Shown here: positions 11,174 through 21,451 of the stretch, piece after piece
Numbering within the stretch: position 1 is the first letter of the stretch
How the letters are laid out: the number at the start of each line of letters is the position of its first letter
Assembly (NCBI GenBank): GCA_023213395.1
Contig: CM041465.1
Span: 4,030,001-4,094,000 of the forward strand
Direction: 5' to 3'
Length of the DNA: 64,000 nt
Source: Cycas panzhihuaensis
Taxonomy: Eukaryota > Cycadophyta
Made by a program: the position numbers and the translations under genes
Notes under the pieces: generated by a model
Seen by the model: the letters and a program-made list of their open reading frames with translations, nothing else
Told to the model about the DNA's origin: nothing
The model's database searches: none

Positions 11174-11183
11174 CTATATAAGG
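11174..11183 (+). promoter_or_regulatory. TATA box of the antisense accessory gene, region P
   Basis: CTATATAAGG followed by aaaactcga occurs here and, unchanged, at 33560, 48183 and 63408, while surrounding bases vary. It lies about 635 bases upstream of the ATG of the mobile-domain frame on the same strand. The leader between them holds a possible intron with donor GTGAGT at 11367 and acceptor ttttgcag ending at 11800. Confidence 0.55.
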
Positions 11184-11626
11184 AAAACTCGATGAAAATG
11201 GGATTAATTTTTATAGGCTCACGATTGATTCAGAGCCCTTTTCCTTATGCAACAGAGTACTGCCCAACTTCAGAGGCATGCAAAGAGAGATCAGACCATC
11301 AGATCCAGACGTAAAGATAGCCAGTGGGACCAAGGGTACGAGATGGCAGTAGCAAGGCTAGATCTAGTGAGTGGATCACTCTTTTCCTAACCCATCTTGT
11401 TATTTAAGTTTAATGGATTTTTAATGATTTTTAATGTAGTTTTTAGTCCTTTATGGGTAAATTGAGATCTCTTAGAGTCTAAATTGGACCCAGCAGGAGG
11501 GGGGACCAACACATTAGGTAGTCCCAGTCCCAGTGGGTCTGAGCGTGGACCACGTAGGCAAAAAAAATTAGATTTTTGGGTGGAAACCCCCCCCTTAGTT
11601 TATGTTAGAAACTCAGCAGGGCCCCA

Positions 11627-11658
11627 TGCTAAACTCTGCGTTACTGCAGAGTTTAGCA
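11627..11658. other. Hairpin H2, region P
   Basis: A perfect 13-bp stem (tgctaaactctgc with gcagagtttagca) encloses a 6-base loop gttact. Related hairpins sit at 34080, 48632 and 63928 in the same place. A diverged relative in inverted orientation sits in the 5' region (31489, 61336). Confidence 0.8.
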
Positions 11659-11809
11659 CAATATGAAGACAGATAAATAGAAAACACAAAGGATGGCCCG
11701 AAGGAGTGCCAAACCTCAATTAGGAAGGAATGAGGGGCAGTCCTGAAGGCAAGCAGATAGGTCTAGGTGAGTTCTAAATGGTTTTTGGGGTGTTTTGCAG
11801 GCGGTTATC

Positions 11810-13700
11810 ATGGTGGACAACTACAAGAATATAGTGGTGATGATGCTTAGTTTTATTAAGATGATGTCCCATGGGGACAAGCGAGTACTAGGGAGAGGTG
11901 GCCTACTAAAGGCCATCCAAACACCATAATATGCATCAAATCAGTACCTCTTAGTGGACATAGTCTCATACTAGGATCGAAAGAGGCATGTATTCCATCT
12001 CCCCCAAGTGGGAGATGTCACAGTCATACCAGGAGACATCAGAATAATCCTGGGGGTAATGACGATGGGAGCTCCAGCGTCACTAGGGGCATTGCCTAGC
12101 AATGATGCTGCACACAAGGAGGTAGCCACCTACTTCAAAGGTCAGGACTGGTGGGAGAGGAGAGGCATACCTATGTAGAGCATGATTTTGTCTAGGATTC
12201 CTCAGGTGAGGAAGTTGATTACATTATGTATTATATTCTGGATATCCTGGAAACAGAACTATAGGGACATACCAGGTAAGTGGATGGATATTGTGAGGAG
12301 ATGTGAGGCTGGGGAGAGGGTAGATTAGTCTACATTAATAGTAGCAAACTTGATTGTCTAGTTGGATGCCATTAGGGTGGCCAAGAGAGGAGGATTGCCA
12401 TATAGCACACTACTACAGTACTAGTTTTTTGACCATTTTGGGGTAGTGGCACTAGTAGGAGGACCACATCCTATCTTAGCATGGGCTCCCATGGTCCACA
12501 GGTGGCAGAATTAGTTCAGGGGGACTGAGGGCTAGGCACATGTTTGATGCTTGGTGGAAGCTACATTAGTGGACCTCCTCACCATGGCAGACTACACGAT
12601 AGACTCGTATAGACGGGTGAGATAAGACAGTGATGACAAGGCAGGAGGAGCGTGAGGTGTCCCTGGAGGAGATGATGATGATGGCGATGATGGGGGTGAT
12701 GGGGCATACCCATTAAGAGTATCAAGTAGAGAGGTAGGTCCATCAGGAACCACAGGAAGAGAGGCAGGACCATTAGGAACTGGAGGAGGGGAGGTGAGTC
12801 CTTCAAGGACTGTAGCGAGAGGTAGAGCACCTCAGATGCCAGTGTGAAGGCTGAGGATAGTGGGGAGAGCCCAGGTAGTAGTAGCACCAACAGAGGAGGG
12901 TGGAGGAGCCCTAGTAGGCCAGGCTATTGGTGAGGTGGTACCGGAGGAGGAGGAGGTGATTATCTGAGTCAGGGAGCCAGCAATCCCATCAGGTGAGATG
13001 CTACCTTTTCCTATCATCTTTTAATCTCTAGATATCTAGTTGCTTTGTTTTATTTGGTATATATATATATGGATATATATACTAACATATGGCATGTTGG
13101 ATCTCACAGGAGCAGTGGATATTGGGAGGTTGGTTAAGGCAGTAGTCTAGGAGATGTTCGCTCAGGCCTACATGGAGGGGCAACACCCCATCCAGGCAAG
13201 AGAGGAGCCACAGTCAACAGGAGTTGATACGGCAGCATTCGCCCCACTGGTCAGGACCAAATATGTGTGGGTAGCAGAGTCCCAAGAGCATAAGGCATGA
13301 GTGGGGTGGCTATAGGGTGAGCTTAATGGGACCATAGCATAGAGGGATGCTCTACAAGGCTAGGTCTAGGTACTAGAGGCTCAAGGAGGAGCAGGCAGCG
13401 ATGCAAAGAGTCACATCAGGGTAGCGGTGCTAAAGGAGTGGCTCTGAGGGATGGAGGTGATGCTTTAGAGGGAAGAGAGAGAGGGATCATATCTAGGCTT
13501 GATATGATCAAGTAGTGGATTAGATGAGGGGAGCGAGGCAGGGAGCTCCTAGAGGCGCAGGAGGAGTTTGGGAGGCATGTGGTCCCTAAGAGAGGGATCA
13601 CATAGACCAGGAGATGATACACCAGGAGCAAGAGAGCATTAGAGAGTAGGAGATACCAGTTTTGGTTTGGGAAAGCACTGAATCTCCAGGGAGTCACCAT
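11810..13700 (+). pseudogene. Antisense accessory gene with plant-mobile-domain-like protein, region P
   Basis: From ATG at 11810 one frame runs for over 1 kb, broken only by point stops. It contains DIVSY-stop-DRKRHVFHLP, VGDVTVIPGDIRIILGV, LDAIRVAKRGGLPYS and FFDHFGVVALVGGPHPILAW. The block H-x-F-H-L-P, G-[DE]-x-T-[VI], D-[IV]-x-x-[IL]-L-G-[VL] is the signature I know from the plant mobile domain (PMD/MAIN-like family), a domain carried by plant transposons and host proteins. Next come an acidic run GGDDDDGDDGGDG, a Gly/Pro-rich stretch and a 117-bp intron. Beyond the intron lies a charged, possibly coiled-coil region (IRVAVLKEWL). It runs opposite to gag-pol, between integrase and the RNase H frame. 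Stops are TAG, TAA or TGA at former CAG, CAA, CGA or TGG codons. The minus-strand frames 12579-12890 and 13416-13700 are shadows. Confidence 0.7.
12993..13109 (+). other. Intron in the antisense accessory gene, region P
   Basis: The donor is AG|GTGAGATG and the acceptor is atctcacag|GAGCAG. A TACTAAC branch-point consensus lies at 13080-13086, 24 bases before the acceptor, and the interior is T-rich with a tatata run. Removing the 117 bases leaves one base of a codon upstream and two downstream, giving Gly, and the reading frame continues into AVDIGRLVKAVV. Frame agreement on both sides supports a real intron. Confidence 0.7.
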
Positions 13701-14409
13701 ATATTACCACATAATTGTACTCCTCACTACAAGGATTCTGGCTTCTCGTGAATGATGTACTATACCATTTGTATGATATGACACATTATGATTTTATGTA
13801 TATAGATGGGGCCATTGGTACCCTATTTGACATATGATGATGTATGTGATGACACATGATGATGGATGATGTAGCATTTACTTTTATATGTATATTTTTG
13901 TGTATATATATGAGGGTATACGGGTGCATGAGGAGCTATAGATCATGATGTTTTAAGTTGATTAGCACATGGTTTTTACTAGAGGTTTGTTTAAGTTGCA
14001 CGCATCTCCTTTCATATAAGGCCACATTCCTAGGGGTGCCCACATGATCACCATGAGCATCGACGATGGACATATGTGGGGCTAGGAGATAGGGCGACAT
14101 ACATGTCCATGTAGAAGCATATCAGAATATGAAAAGGAAGCGCTGATAAGATAGAGAGTAATGATACTCGAGCACACCATCCTGGTTAGGGAATGTTTCC
14201 AGGCTCAAGAGTGACAGTGAAAACACACCCAATTAGGAGGATGGGGCCCCCATAGAAAGCAGGATAAGGGGTTCTGCGGAAGGAACCCAAAAGAAGTAAG
14301 AAGGCCACCCTAAATCACCATTCCACCTATGACTAGGGGGGATGGAGATGCACCTAGGGTGGTAGTTTAGGCTCATTTTAGAGTGATAAGAGAGGAGTAA
14401 AATAGTCAA

Positions 14410-15530
14410 GTGTAAAATTTCTTTAGGAATTTCCCATTGATGGCCTTCTCAAATTCGAGACCCTGTAGGGTCGCTATCCTATGTGACATTACCAAGGCTT
14501 TCAAGGATGACGAAGGGGCCAACCCATTTAGGTTCAAACTTGGTTAGATGATTATGGAGATACTCCAGTTTGAGGATGTAGTCCCTAATATGTAAAGGGC
14601 AGGAGGGAAGGTGTTTGTTATATGTCCTTCATGCCCTAGCCTTAGAAGTGAGGTTTTCTTAGTAGGCAGTCAAGTGCTTCTCATCTAAGGCCTCGAGGTC
14701 TAAGAGGCGAGTCTAGTGGATAGACTCCTCATTGACAAGACCTTGGAGAGAGACTCGTAAGGAAGGAATCTCCACTTCCAATGGGAGAACCACCTCTATT
14801 CCGTGGACTAGGGAGAAAGTGGTCATTCCTGTAGTTGTACGGATAGATATGCGATATGCCCATAGAGCACAAGGGAGCTGAAGATGTCAATTCCTTTGAA
14901 ATTAGGCTATGGTTTTCTTTAAAATATTTACAAGGGTTTTGTTGAATGATTTGACTTGGCCATTGGCTTGGGGGTAATAGGGAGAGGAGGTTTTTTGAGA
15001 AATTTTAAATTTTTCACAGAGCTCATCCATCTCCTTATAACAGAAAGGAGTCCTATTGTGCATGATCAAAACATCAGAAACTTTGAAGTGACAGACGATA
15101 TGCTGATAGACGAAGGTGGCTATCATCTTACCATGAGTAGTGGTTAAAGGAATTGCTTCCACCTATTTAGTAAAGTACTCTGTAGTAGTCAAGATGAACT
15201 TGTGCTACGATGAAGAGGATGGGGATATGGCTCTAATAAGGTCTAACCCTCATTGGGAGAAGGGCCATGGAGATATGATGGGATGGAGAGCATCGAAAGG
15301 TAAGTGAGTGATATTGGCATACTCCTGGCATCGCTGACATCTCAAGATGTAAGCATGGGTGTTCTTAAAGAGGGATGACTAGTAATACCCCATACGAAGG
15401 ATCCTTTGGGCCATAGATTGGCTCCTAAAGTGGCCCCCACAAATGTTGTTGTGGCATTCACAGAGTATTTGGTTCACTTCATTGGGGTTGACGCAGCGAA
15501 GAAGGATCCCATTGAAGGATCTCTTACACA
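14410..15530 (-). pseudogene. Integrase pseudogene, copy B1, catalytic residues replaced
   Basis: The core frame 14902-15162 reads VLIMHNRTPFCYKEMDELC and PQANGQVKSFNKTL. Compared with copy A1, the second catalytic Asp is His and the Glu is Lys. The first Asp is kept (GLDLIRAIS). Both changes are also in B2 and B3, so they were fixed before the B copies multiplied. The zinc-finger side extends to about 15530 and the GPF-containing C-terminus to about 14410, both interrupted by stops. The plus-strand frame 14956-15147 is a shadow. Confidence 0.85.
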
Positions 15531-15819
15531 ATACTTCATCCAAAAGTAAGTACTACATGAAAGTAGCCTGAATATGAGAGCTAACTTTGTTGCTAGCTTC
15601 AGTGCGATACTACTATTCGGCAAGGTATTATACAACATCTCCATACCACTCACTGTTAGCAAGTGGATGAGGAGGAGAGTCCTGAATGCCTAGGATAGGG
15701 TCGTTAGGGAGAGAATTATCAATAGGCATGTTGAAAGGGTTTGGGATGGGGGTGTCAGTGACCTACTCAGCCACCACCATCCCCTTCTTTGACTTTGTGT
15801 TAACAATTTAGAGGTCAAA

Positions 15820-17000
15820 TTCCTAAAAGAGGATGGCCCATTTGCCAGTTCTACGTGTTAAATCAGGTCAAGTGAGCAAATATCACAGTGGATCAGATTA
15901 GACGATCACCCGAGTAGTATTCCTGAGCAAGTAGTGCCTGGACTTTTTGGTTGCATGTACCAAGGAGAGACACTCCTTCTTGGTAGGAGAATAGCTAAGT
16001 TTAGCAGCTATAAGAGTGTGACTAATGAAGTAAATGGCCCTCTTGGTTCCCAAATCATCCTCCTGAGCTAACATGGTGCCCAAGGACTCATTGATAACTG
16101 AGGCATAAAGAATGAATGGCGTGTTAAAGAGAGGGGACACCAACGTCAAGGTAGAAGCAAGGGCTTCCTTAAGATCTTTGAAGTCTTGTTGGGCCTTTGA
16201 AGACCAAATGAATAGGGCTCCCTTCTTTAACAGGTTAGTAAGAGGTTTGGCTTTTATACTGAAATTCACTAAGAAACACCTAAGGAATCTGAGCCTACCT
16301 AAGGATGACTTGATCTGTCATTGGGTTTTAAGAGGTGACATGTCAAGGATGGCCTTGACTTTATCAAGGTCGATCTGGATTCCTTGTTTCGACATAAGGA
16401 AACCAAGGAGTTTGCGAGCTGTCATGGTAAATACGCATTTAAGAGGGTTTAGGCTCACATGGTGTTTGCGGTATTATATGAAGATGGCCTGTAAATCAGA
16501 AGGATGATGAGCTCCAATGCATGAGAAACCCATCATATCGTCCATGAAAACCTCTAAAGATTTATTGATAAGGTCATAAAAAATGAACTGCATCACCCTT
16601 TGATAAGTAGCACCTACATTCTTTAATCTGAAGGGCATTGCCTTATAGGTGAAGGTACCCCATAGGGTAGATAAGCTTGTCGTCGAAGAAACTATCCATT
16701 AAGGATGTGACCTCGAAACCGATGGTTTGATCAATGATCTAATCGATGAAGGGAAGTGGGAAGTTGTCCTTGGGACATGCGTTATTGATGTTTCAGAAAT
16801 TAACACATATCTGGATTGTCCTGTTCTTTTGGCAATGGGGAAAATATTGGATACCTACTTAGGGTAGTTGATGGAAGTGATTAACCTTGCATTTAGGAGT
16901 TTCTCAATGTCCATCTTGATAGTAGTTGAAAGCTTGGGATGAAGAGGGCATTGCTTTTGATGCACGTGGTGAGCGCCCGGAATAGTGGTGAGGTTGTGGG
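15820..17000 (-). pseudogene. Reverse transcriptase and RNase H pseudogene, copy B1
   Basis: RNase H is open at 15898-16269 (KAQQDFKDLKEALAST, PFILYASVINESLGTMLA, KKECLSLVHA). The RT part at about 17000-16490 keeps MPFG and FMDDMM motifs near 16530-16640 but is heavily interrupted. A short deletion near 16671, relative to A1, removes the stretch after WGTF. The 131-codon plus-strand frame 16112-16507 lies antisense to this domain and is open in B2 as well. I treat it as a shadow of a conserved template. Confidence 0.8.
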
Positions 17001-17384
17001 TAACAATCGAAGGGTCGATCCCCTTCATATTGAAATAGTCCTATGTGAAGACGTCTTAAAACTCCTTTAATAGAAGGGTATACTCTTTTATTTCATTAGG
17101 AGAGCATTCTGATCCCACCTTAATGAGTTTACCTAGGGCAAGGACTATGTCTTAGGTTGCCCCCATGCACATGGCATTCCCCTCCTCAAAGTGAAGGGGG
17201 GCTTAGTCAATGGGAAGAGGTGGAATAGGAGATGGAATTGAGTCGGTGAGGGAAGACCCAATAGCTGGGACCTTCTGGTGGCTAAGACTATGGTGACCAA
17301 AAGGGAGATTGGTTGCAGAGTACGCTAATGCTTAAGCAAAGCCTCATCATCCTCAAAGTAATCCACCCCATGGATGACCATACT

Positions 17385-18310
17385 TCAAGAAGATGAGGAG
17401 AGAGAGGAAGTAGAAGTAGCAGGACCGCAGTGGTTGACACATTGCTTGACATATCTAAACGACTCTCTAGAAGAGTCAGAAAGAAGTCCCCTGTGAGGGA
17501 TAACATGAGGCTTCCTAGCTTCGTTACCTATGAGGGGTAATGAAGGGGGATACTCAAGGATCGCCTGATCAATATGAGTGATGACACGAGACACAAGAGA
17601 AGAGTTAGATTCTTCAACAATGTGGGTTCCAGATTAAGACCTAGAATGAAGGAGGTCCTCCCTACCTATGCCTAAGAGGGAGATAGGGTAAGGGAAATCC
17701 TCATCTTCACAATCACACTCATTATTGCTAAGTATGATGAGGTACATGTAGCTTCTGACACCAATAAGGGCAAAACGTGTGAGGTTGGAAGAAGCAAATG
17801 AAGGGTCTTCTCCCGAAGGAGATGGATTAGGGATGTCGATGGAGCAAGCAGAGGCATGGGTAGAAAGGTCCTTATCGCCCTTTGCTTGGCCATGAACTAC
17901 CTGATGAGATTCGTGAGGTTGCTTAGCAGGAGGAGGATCCCAGGAGATAACCTTCATTTTCCCTTCATGGATGAATTTAAGTTGTCCTCAATGGGACAAG
18001 CACACAGCTCCCATCTGGTCAATCCATGCGTATATCAACAGAAGATTGTAGTTGATATTAATGTTGAGGACTACAATAACAGCAAAGATAGTCTTGTCCT
18101 CAAGAGTAAGAGGTATGGACATCGATCCCAAGGGTGTCTTCTCGCTACCATCGTAGCCTTAACATCGCCATGGAATTGACTCCAAGGCTGATATGCCAAA
18201 CTCTTGCATGACACACAAGCGCATGGTATTAATAGAAGAACCATTGTTGACAATGATTCTCCATAAAATACAATCAGGAGTATCAATGGTTATGGTGAAA
18301 GGGAAGTGCC
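17385..18310 (-). pseudogene. Protease and linker pseudogene, copy B1
   Basis: The frame 18159-18431 ends in IIVNNGSSINTM (18234-18250), where copy A1 has VVDNGSS, so the catalytic Asp has become Asn. B2 and B3 share this change. The region then reads through QEFGISALESIPWRC. The linker frame 17634-17957 has PNPSPSGEDPSFASS and continues with an extra acidic stretch NNECDCEDEDFPYP that A copies lack. Frame 17385-17594 (ITHIDQAILEYPPS) corresponds to 3471-3791 of A1. Confidence 0.75.
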
Positions 18311-21108
18311 ACTGATGCTTCCTTTGACTGGCAGGGGGAAGATCCTTAAGATCAAAAGAGATGATAGATTCATGACTTGGGATGACACCCAAGGCATGAA
18401 CGGATGCATCACCTAATCCTAAGGCTTCCAAAAGAAGTGTACGCTATTCAGTGTAGCTCCTTAAGACATCCATTATAGGCATCCCAATAGCCACAGCATG
18501 AAGCTCGTCGACGATAGAGAAAGGCTTCCCTTTCACAGTCTGTTAGGGAAGAGACCTTCAAAAGTCATAATGACCAGGGTATAAGGGAATAGTCTTAGGG
18601 AGTACAGGGGCTTCTGGAAGAGAGGTTTCCAGAAGAGGGTCAAGGTGAGGTATGGATGAAGAGGCATCGTTTACCTCTTTTACTACTTGAGACTGGGTTA
18701 GAGCATATATTGGGGTAGTCTCAAGCATTTGAATAACCTTCTTTCCCTTGTGTCAGTATCATGAAGGTGAAGGAGTATGACAGTTAGGGGAACCCAAGGA
18801 AGAGGATGAATTCCTTACACCCTTCCCTTTAGCTTATGAAGGGTGAGGGTTTGGGGATCTTCCTTGGTTCTAATTATTCTTTTGTTGGTGATTACGATCG
18901 CATTCCCTATGTTTGGGGAAGGGATCTCTATGGATGGGCTAGTCTAGGTTGGGCCTAGATGCCCATTTCGAGGAAGAGTCATGTTGCAAGGCAGCCCTAG
19001 GATTCTGGGCTCGACACCGAAAATCTTCGTAGAAGCATTCTCCATGGATGGAGCACCACTTCTTTTCAAGAGAGGAACTGGGCTTCCTCACTTGAGAAGA
19101 ATAGGTGTTACCACCCTTAGGAGGAGCAATGAAGCCTGGTGGACTGGCTTATGCAATGTAGGGGATGAAGAAGCTTGGAGCTTAAGCTCCTTCATAGTAT
19201 ATTTGAATGAATGTATGACCAAAGTGAGAGGATTTAGGGTCTTCTTGGTAGGATGAGAAGAAGACCTAATAGGTTGCTGCATATTGGTTTCTCGTGGTGT
19301 TGGAGGTGCCTTAGGTCGTTGCGAGGGCTTTAGAGGCTTCTTGAGTCCAACCTGGATCTCTATGCCCTCAATCACCAAGCACTTCGCTATGGCGGAGTCA
19401 CATGTAGTTGCCCCCATCTTAAGGACTTCAACGTGGACTTTTGGATGAAAGGCATTAACAAAGAGGTCCCTCTTCAACTCCTCAGGTAGAGTCACCTTGG
19501 TGGAATGAAGAAGGTTGTGAAAACATCTCACAAAGTCATGATTCATTTCATCGTGACCTTGTTTAAGAGAGAAAATGGATTTCATCCCACTCCTGAATGG
19601 GCAAGCTATGTCAAAGTAGTTGACGAATTTATCCGTGAACTACTGGAATGAAAAAACAGAGTGTGCAGGTAGGCGATAAAACCACTTGAGGGCATTGCCT
19701 TGAAGGGATCACAGAAAATATTTTATGAGAATATGGTCATAGGCCTAGTAGTTGATGCATGCCATAGAAAAACTACACACACGCTCCACTGGGTCCTGTG
19801 ACAAAGTCCCATCAAATTTAGGGAATTTAGGAAGATGAGGTTGTAAGTTAGTCCTTAACGCCTTGATAGATAGGGGTGTCGAATTATAGTCCATAATGTA
19901 TGCCCTTGACTAGACCATAGGGTCAACAGAAGCTAGAAAAGATGTTGGATATTGTGACAACAATAGTTTGAGGCTAAAATTTTGGCATGTTAGTGGCGCG
20001 GTTTCCCCCTCTAATCTTTCTCAGGGGGTTCCAAGTGGGACGGGAGAACCCCTTCGCCGGGGACTACGGGGGTGTGGCCCCCGACCCAAAAAATTAGCCC
20101 TGTAAACCATATTAAAATGTCAAGAGAATCAGGATTGTTCGATACAAATACCCTAGATTCTACAGTTGAGATTTATGCCTTGGATGTCCCTCTCATATAG
20201 CCCTATTTAGGGATTTTCTTATTATGTTGTATGTAATGTAATGTACTGTGATGAGGGTGGTGGCTGGTTGTTGTTCTTGAGAGCACTGCCATCGAGATGC
20301 ACTTTTTCTCCATTCTACAGCAATAAAGATCGATACCTTTCCTGTGTGGATGTTTCCCTAGCACACTGCTATGGTTTTACCATGTTATATCAGATGCATA
20401 TATGATGTTTAGCTTTCATATTCATGTTATTGTATTATCTCTAAGTTTAGAACTTGCATGCTAAATTCTAGTTTTGATTCCTGTAACTAGTTGCAAAATA
20501 GTTCAAATCTTGTGGTAGTTTAAGGTTTGGGACCTTGTATTCTCAATAAAAGATGGTGGGCAGGGTTCCCTAAATCCTCCTTAGAGGGTTTGGTTCGAAA
20601 GGGGATGTTTTCCTCCCACCATTTGGTGAGAGGGCATGAATCCCACATTCAAAGAGACATGTATAGGAACAGATGGGTGTGATAGACCCATCCCTTCTAG
20701 AGGGAATGGTCTTTGTTGGAAAGGAGCTTAAGGGAAAATGCCTTGGGAGGGAGTTGGCCCTCCTTGCAAAGGCGCAATATGAGGTGCCATACAGAATGGT
20801 AGAAAAGAGGGGTGAGGGACTAAATTTTTCCCATATAGGCCGCCCATAGGTGGTGCGACCCCACAAGTGTACAAAGGGTCCACCCCATAAGCAGGAAGGG
20901 AGTTTCCTTTATCGTGCCCCCATGGTTGAGTAGTATAACTAGGAGGCACACAAAGAGTAGAGTCCCTAGGTTGCTGTTTGGAGTATGTGGGGGCAGACCC
21001 CACGTGAGTAGAGGTAGGGGGACATGCGGGTCCCCTAAGTCTAGTAAGCGGTGGATAAACGATGGTCAGAGGAGGACTAGTTATTTGACTAGATGGGGGC
21101 ATGCTCAA
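18310..21108 (-). pseudogene. Gag and gag-PR spacer pseudogene, copy B1
   Basis: The spacer (18310-18720) keeps LLEALGLGD-type and FDLKDLPPAS sequence. The capsid frame 19088-19585 reads KSIFSLKQGHDEMNHDFVRC, LPEELKRDLFVNAFHPKV and ATTCDSAIAKCLVIEGIEI, the retrotransposon gag domain. The Pro-rich N-terminal frame is 20728-21108. A 603-bp insertion (19945-20547) splits gag between these parts. The start codon and first codons are missing because of the junction at 21108. Confidence 0.75.
19945..20547 (+). mobile_element. 603-bp LTR-like insertion with 8-bp target duplication (in B1)
   Basis: The insert is flanked by aaaagatg at 19937-19944 and 20548-20555, while A1 and A2 have the uninterrupted single site (near 6085 and 43156). 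Within it the sequence resembles a Copia-type LTR start (ttggatattgtgacaacaat, or one base pair earlier TG...), with a GC-rich inverted segment around ggggactacgggggtgtggcccccg. Two AATAAA-type signals are present. Near 20380 a ttatatcagatgc resembles a decayed initiator-Met primer site (tggtatcagagc). It may be an LTR plus leader fragment. The right end is not a typical CA terminus. Confidence 0.65.
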
Positions 21109-21451
21109 TAGGGCATGCCCACATGATCACCATGAGTGACATACATGTCCATTTAGAAGCATATCAGAATATGAAAAGGAAGCGCTGATGAGATAGAGAG
21201 TAATGATACTCGAGCACGCCATCCTGGTTGGGGAATGTTTCCAGGCTCAAGAGTGACAGTGAAAACACACCCAATTAGGAGGATGGGGCCCCCATAGAAA
21301 GCGGGATAAGGGGTTTTGCGGAAGGAATCCAAAAGAAGTAAGAAGGCCACCCTAAATCACTATTCCACCTGTGACTAGGGGGGATGGAGATGCACCTAGG
21401 GTGGTAGTTTAGGCTCATTTTGGAGTGATAAGAGAGGTGTAAAATAGTCAA

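Larger units (their letters stand above)
9659..13950 (-). mobile_element. 3' accessory region P of a B-type element
   Basis: This region is homologous to Q (32048-36097), P' and Q'. It joins the left side of the B1 integrase without interruption, so it is the downstream part of the B1 element. It holds a minus-strand RNase H-like frame (10235-10615), two TATA-like boxes facing away from each other (10957 and 11174), a hairpin (11627) and the plus-strand mobile-domain frame (11810-13700). Bases 9659-10234 carry no frame I can assign. Bases 13701-13950 are AT-rich tail with atgatgat words. The left edge at 9659 is where the chromovirus LTR meets it. Confidence 0.75.
13950..21110 (-). mobile_element. 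Tat/Athila-like element, copy B1 (gag N-terminus missing)
   Basis: This is a diverged sister of A1 with the same domain order. It is cut at 21108-21111, where the gag N-terminal region (equivalent to 28205 in B2) is joined to sequence from the post-integrase tail (equivalent to 14037) that begins copy B2. It also carries a 603-bp foreign insertion in gag. Bases 13950-14409 are the tail beyond integrase, containing a broken version of the conserved frame seen at 187-465. Confidence 0.85.

Noticed and set aside
12579-12890. His-rich minus-strand frame, also at 49584-49895
   Set aside because: It is the reverse reading of the acidic GAT/GGT-rich tail of the mobile-domain frame, so the His run is a shadow of Asp codons.
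13040-13080. tatatata runs as promoter elements
   Set aside because: They fall inside the accessory-gene intron next to its branch point and vary in length between copies.
16112-16507. 131-codon plus-strand frame, also open at 23155-23550 and 53122-53451
   Set aside because: It lies exactly antisense to the RT-RNase H domain, has no recognisable content, and its recurrence follows from the B copies being duplicates.
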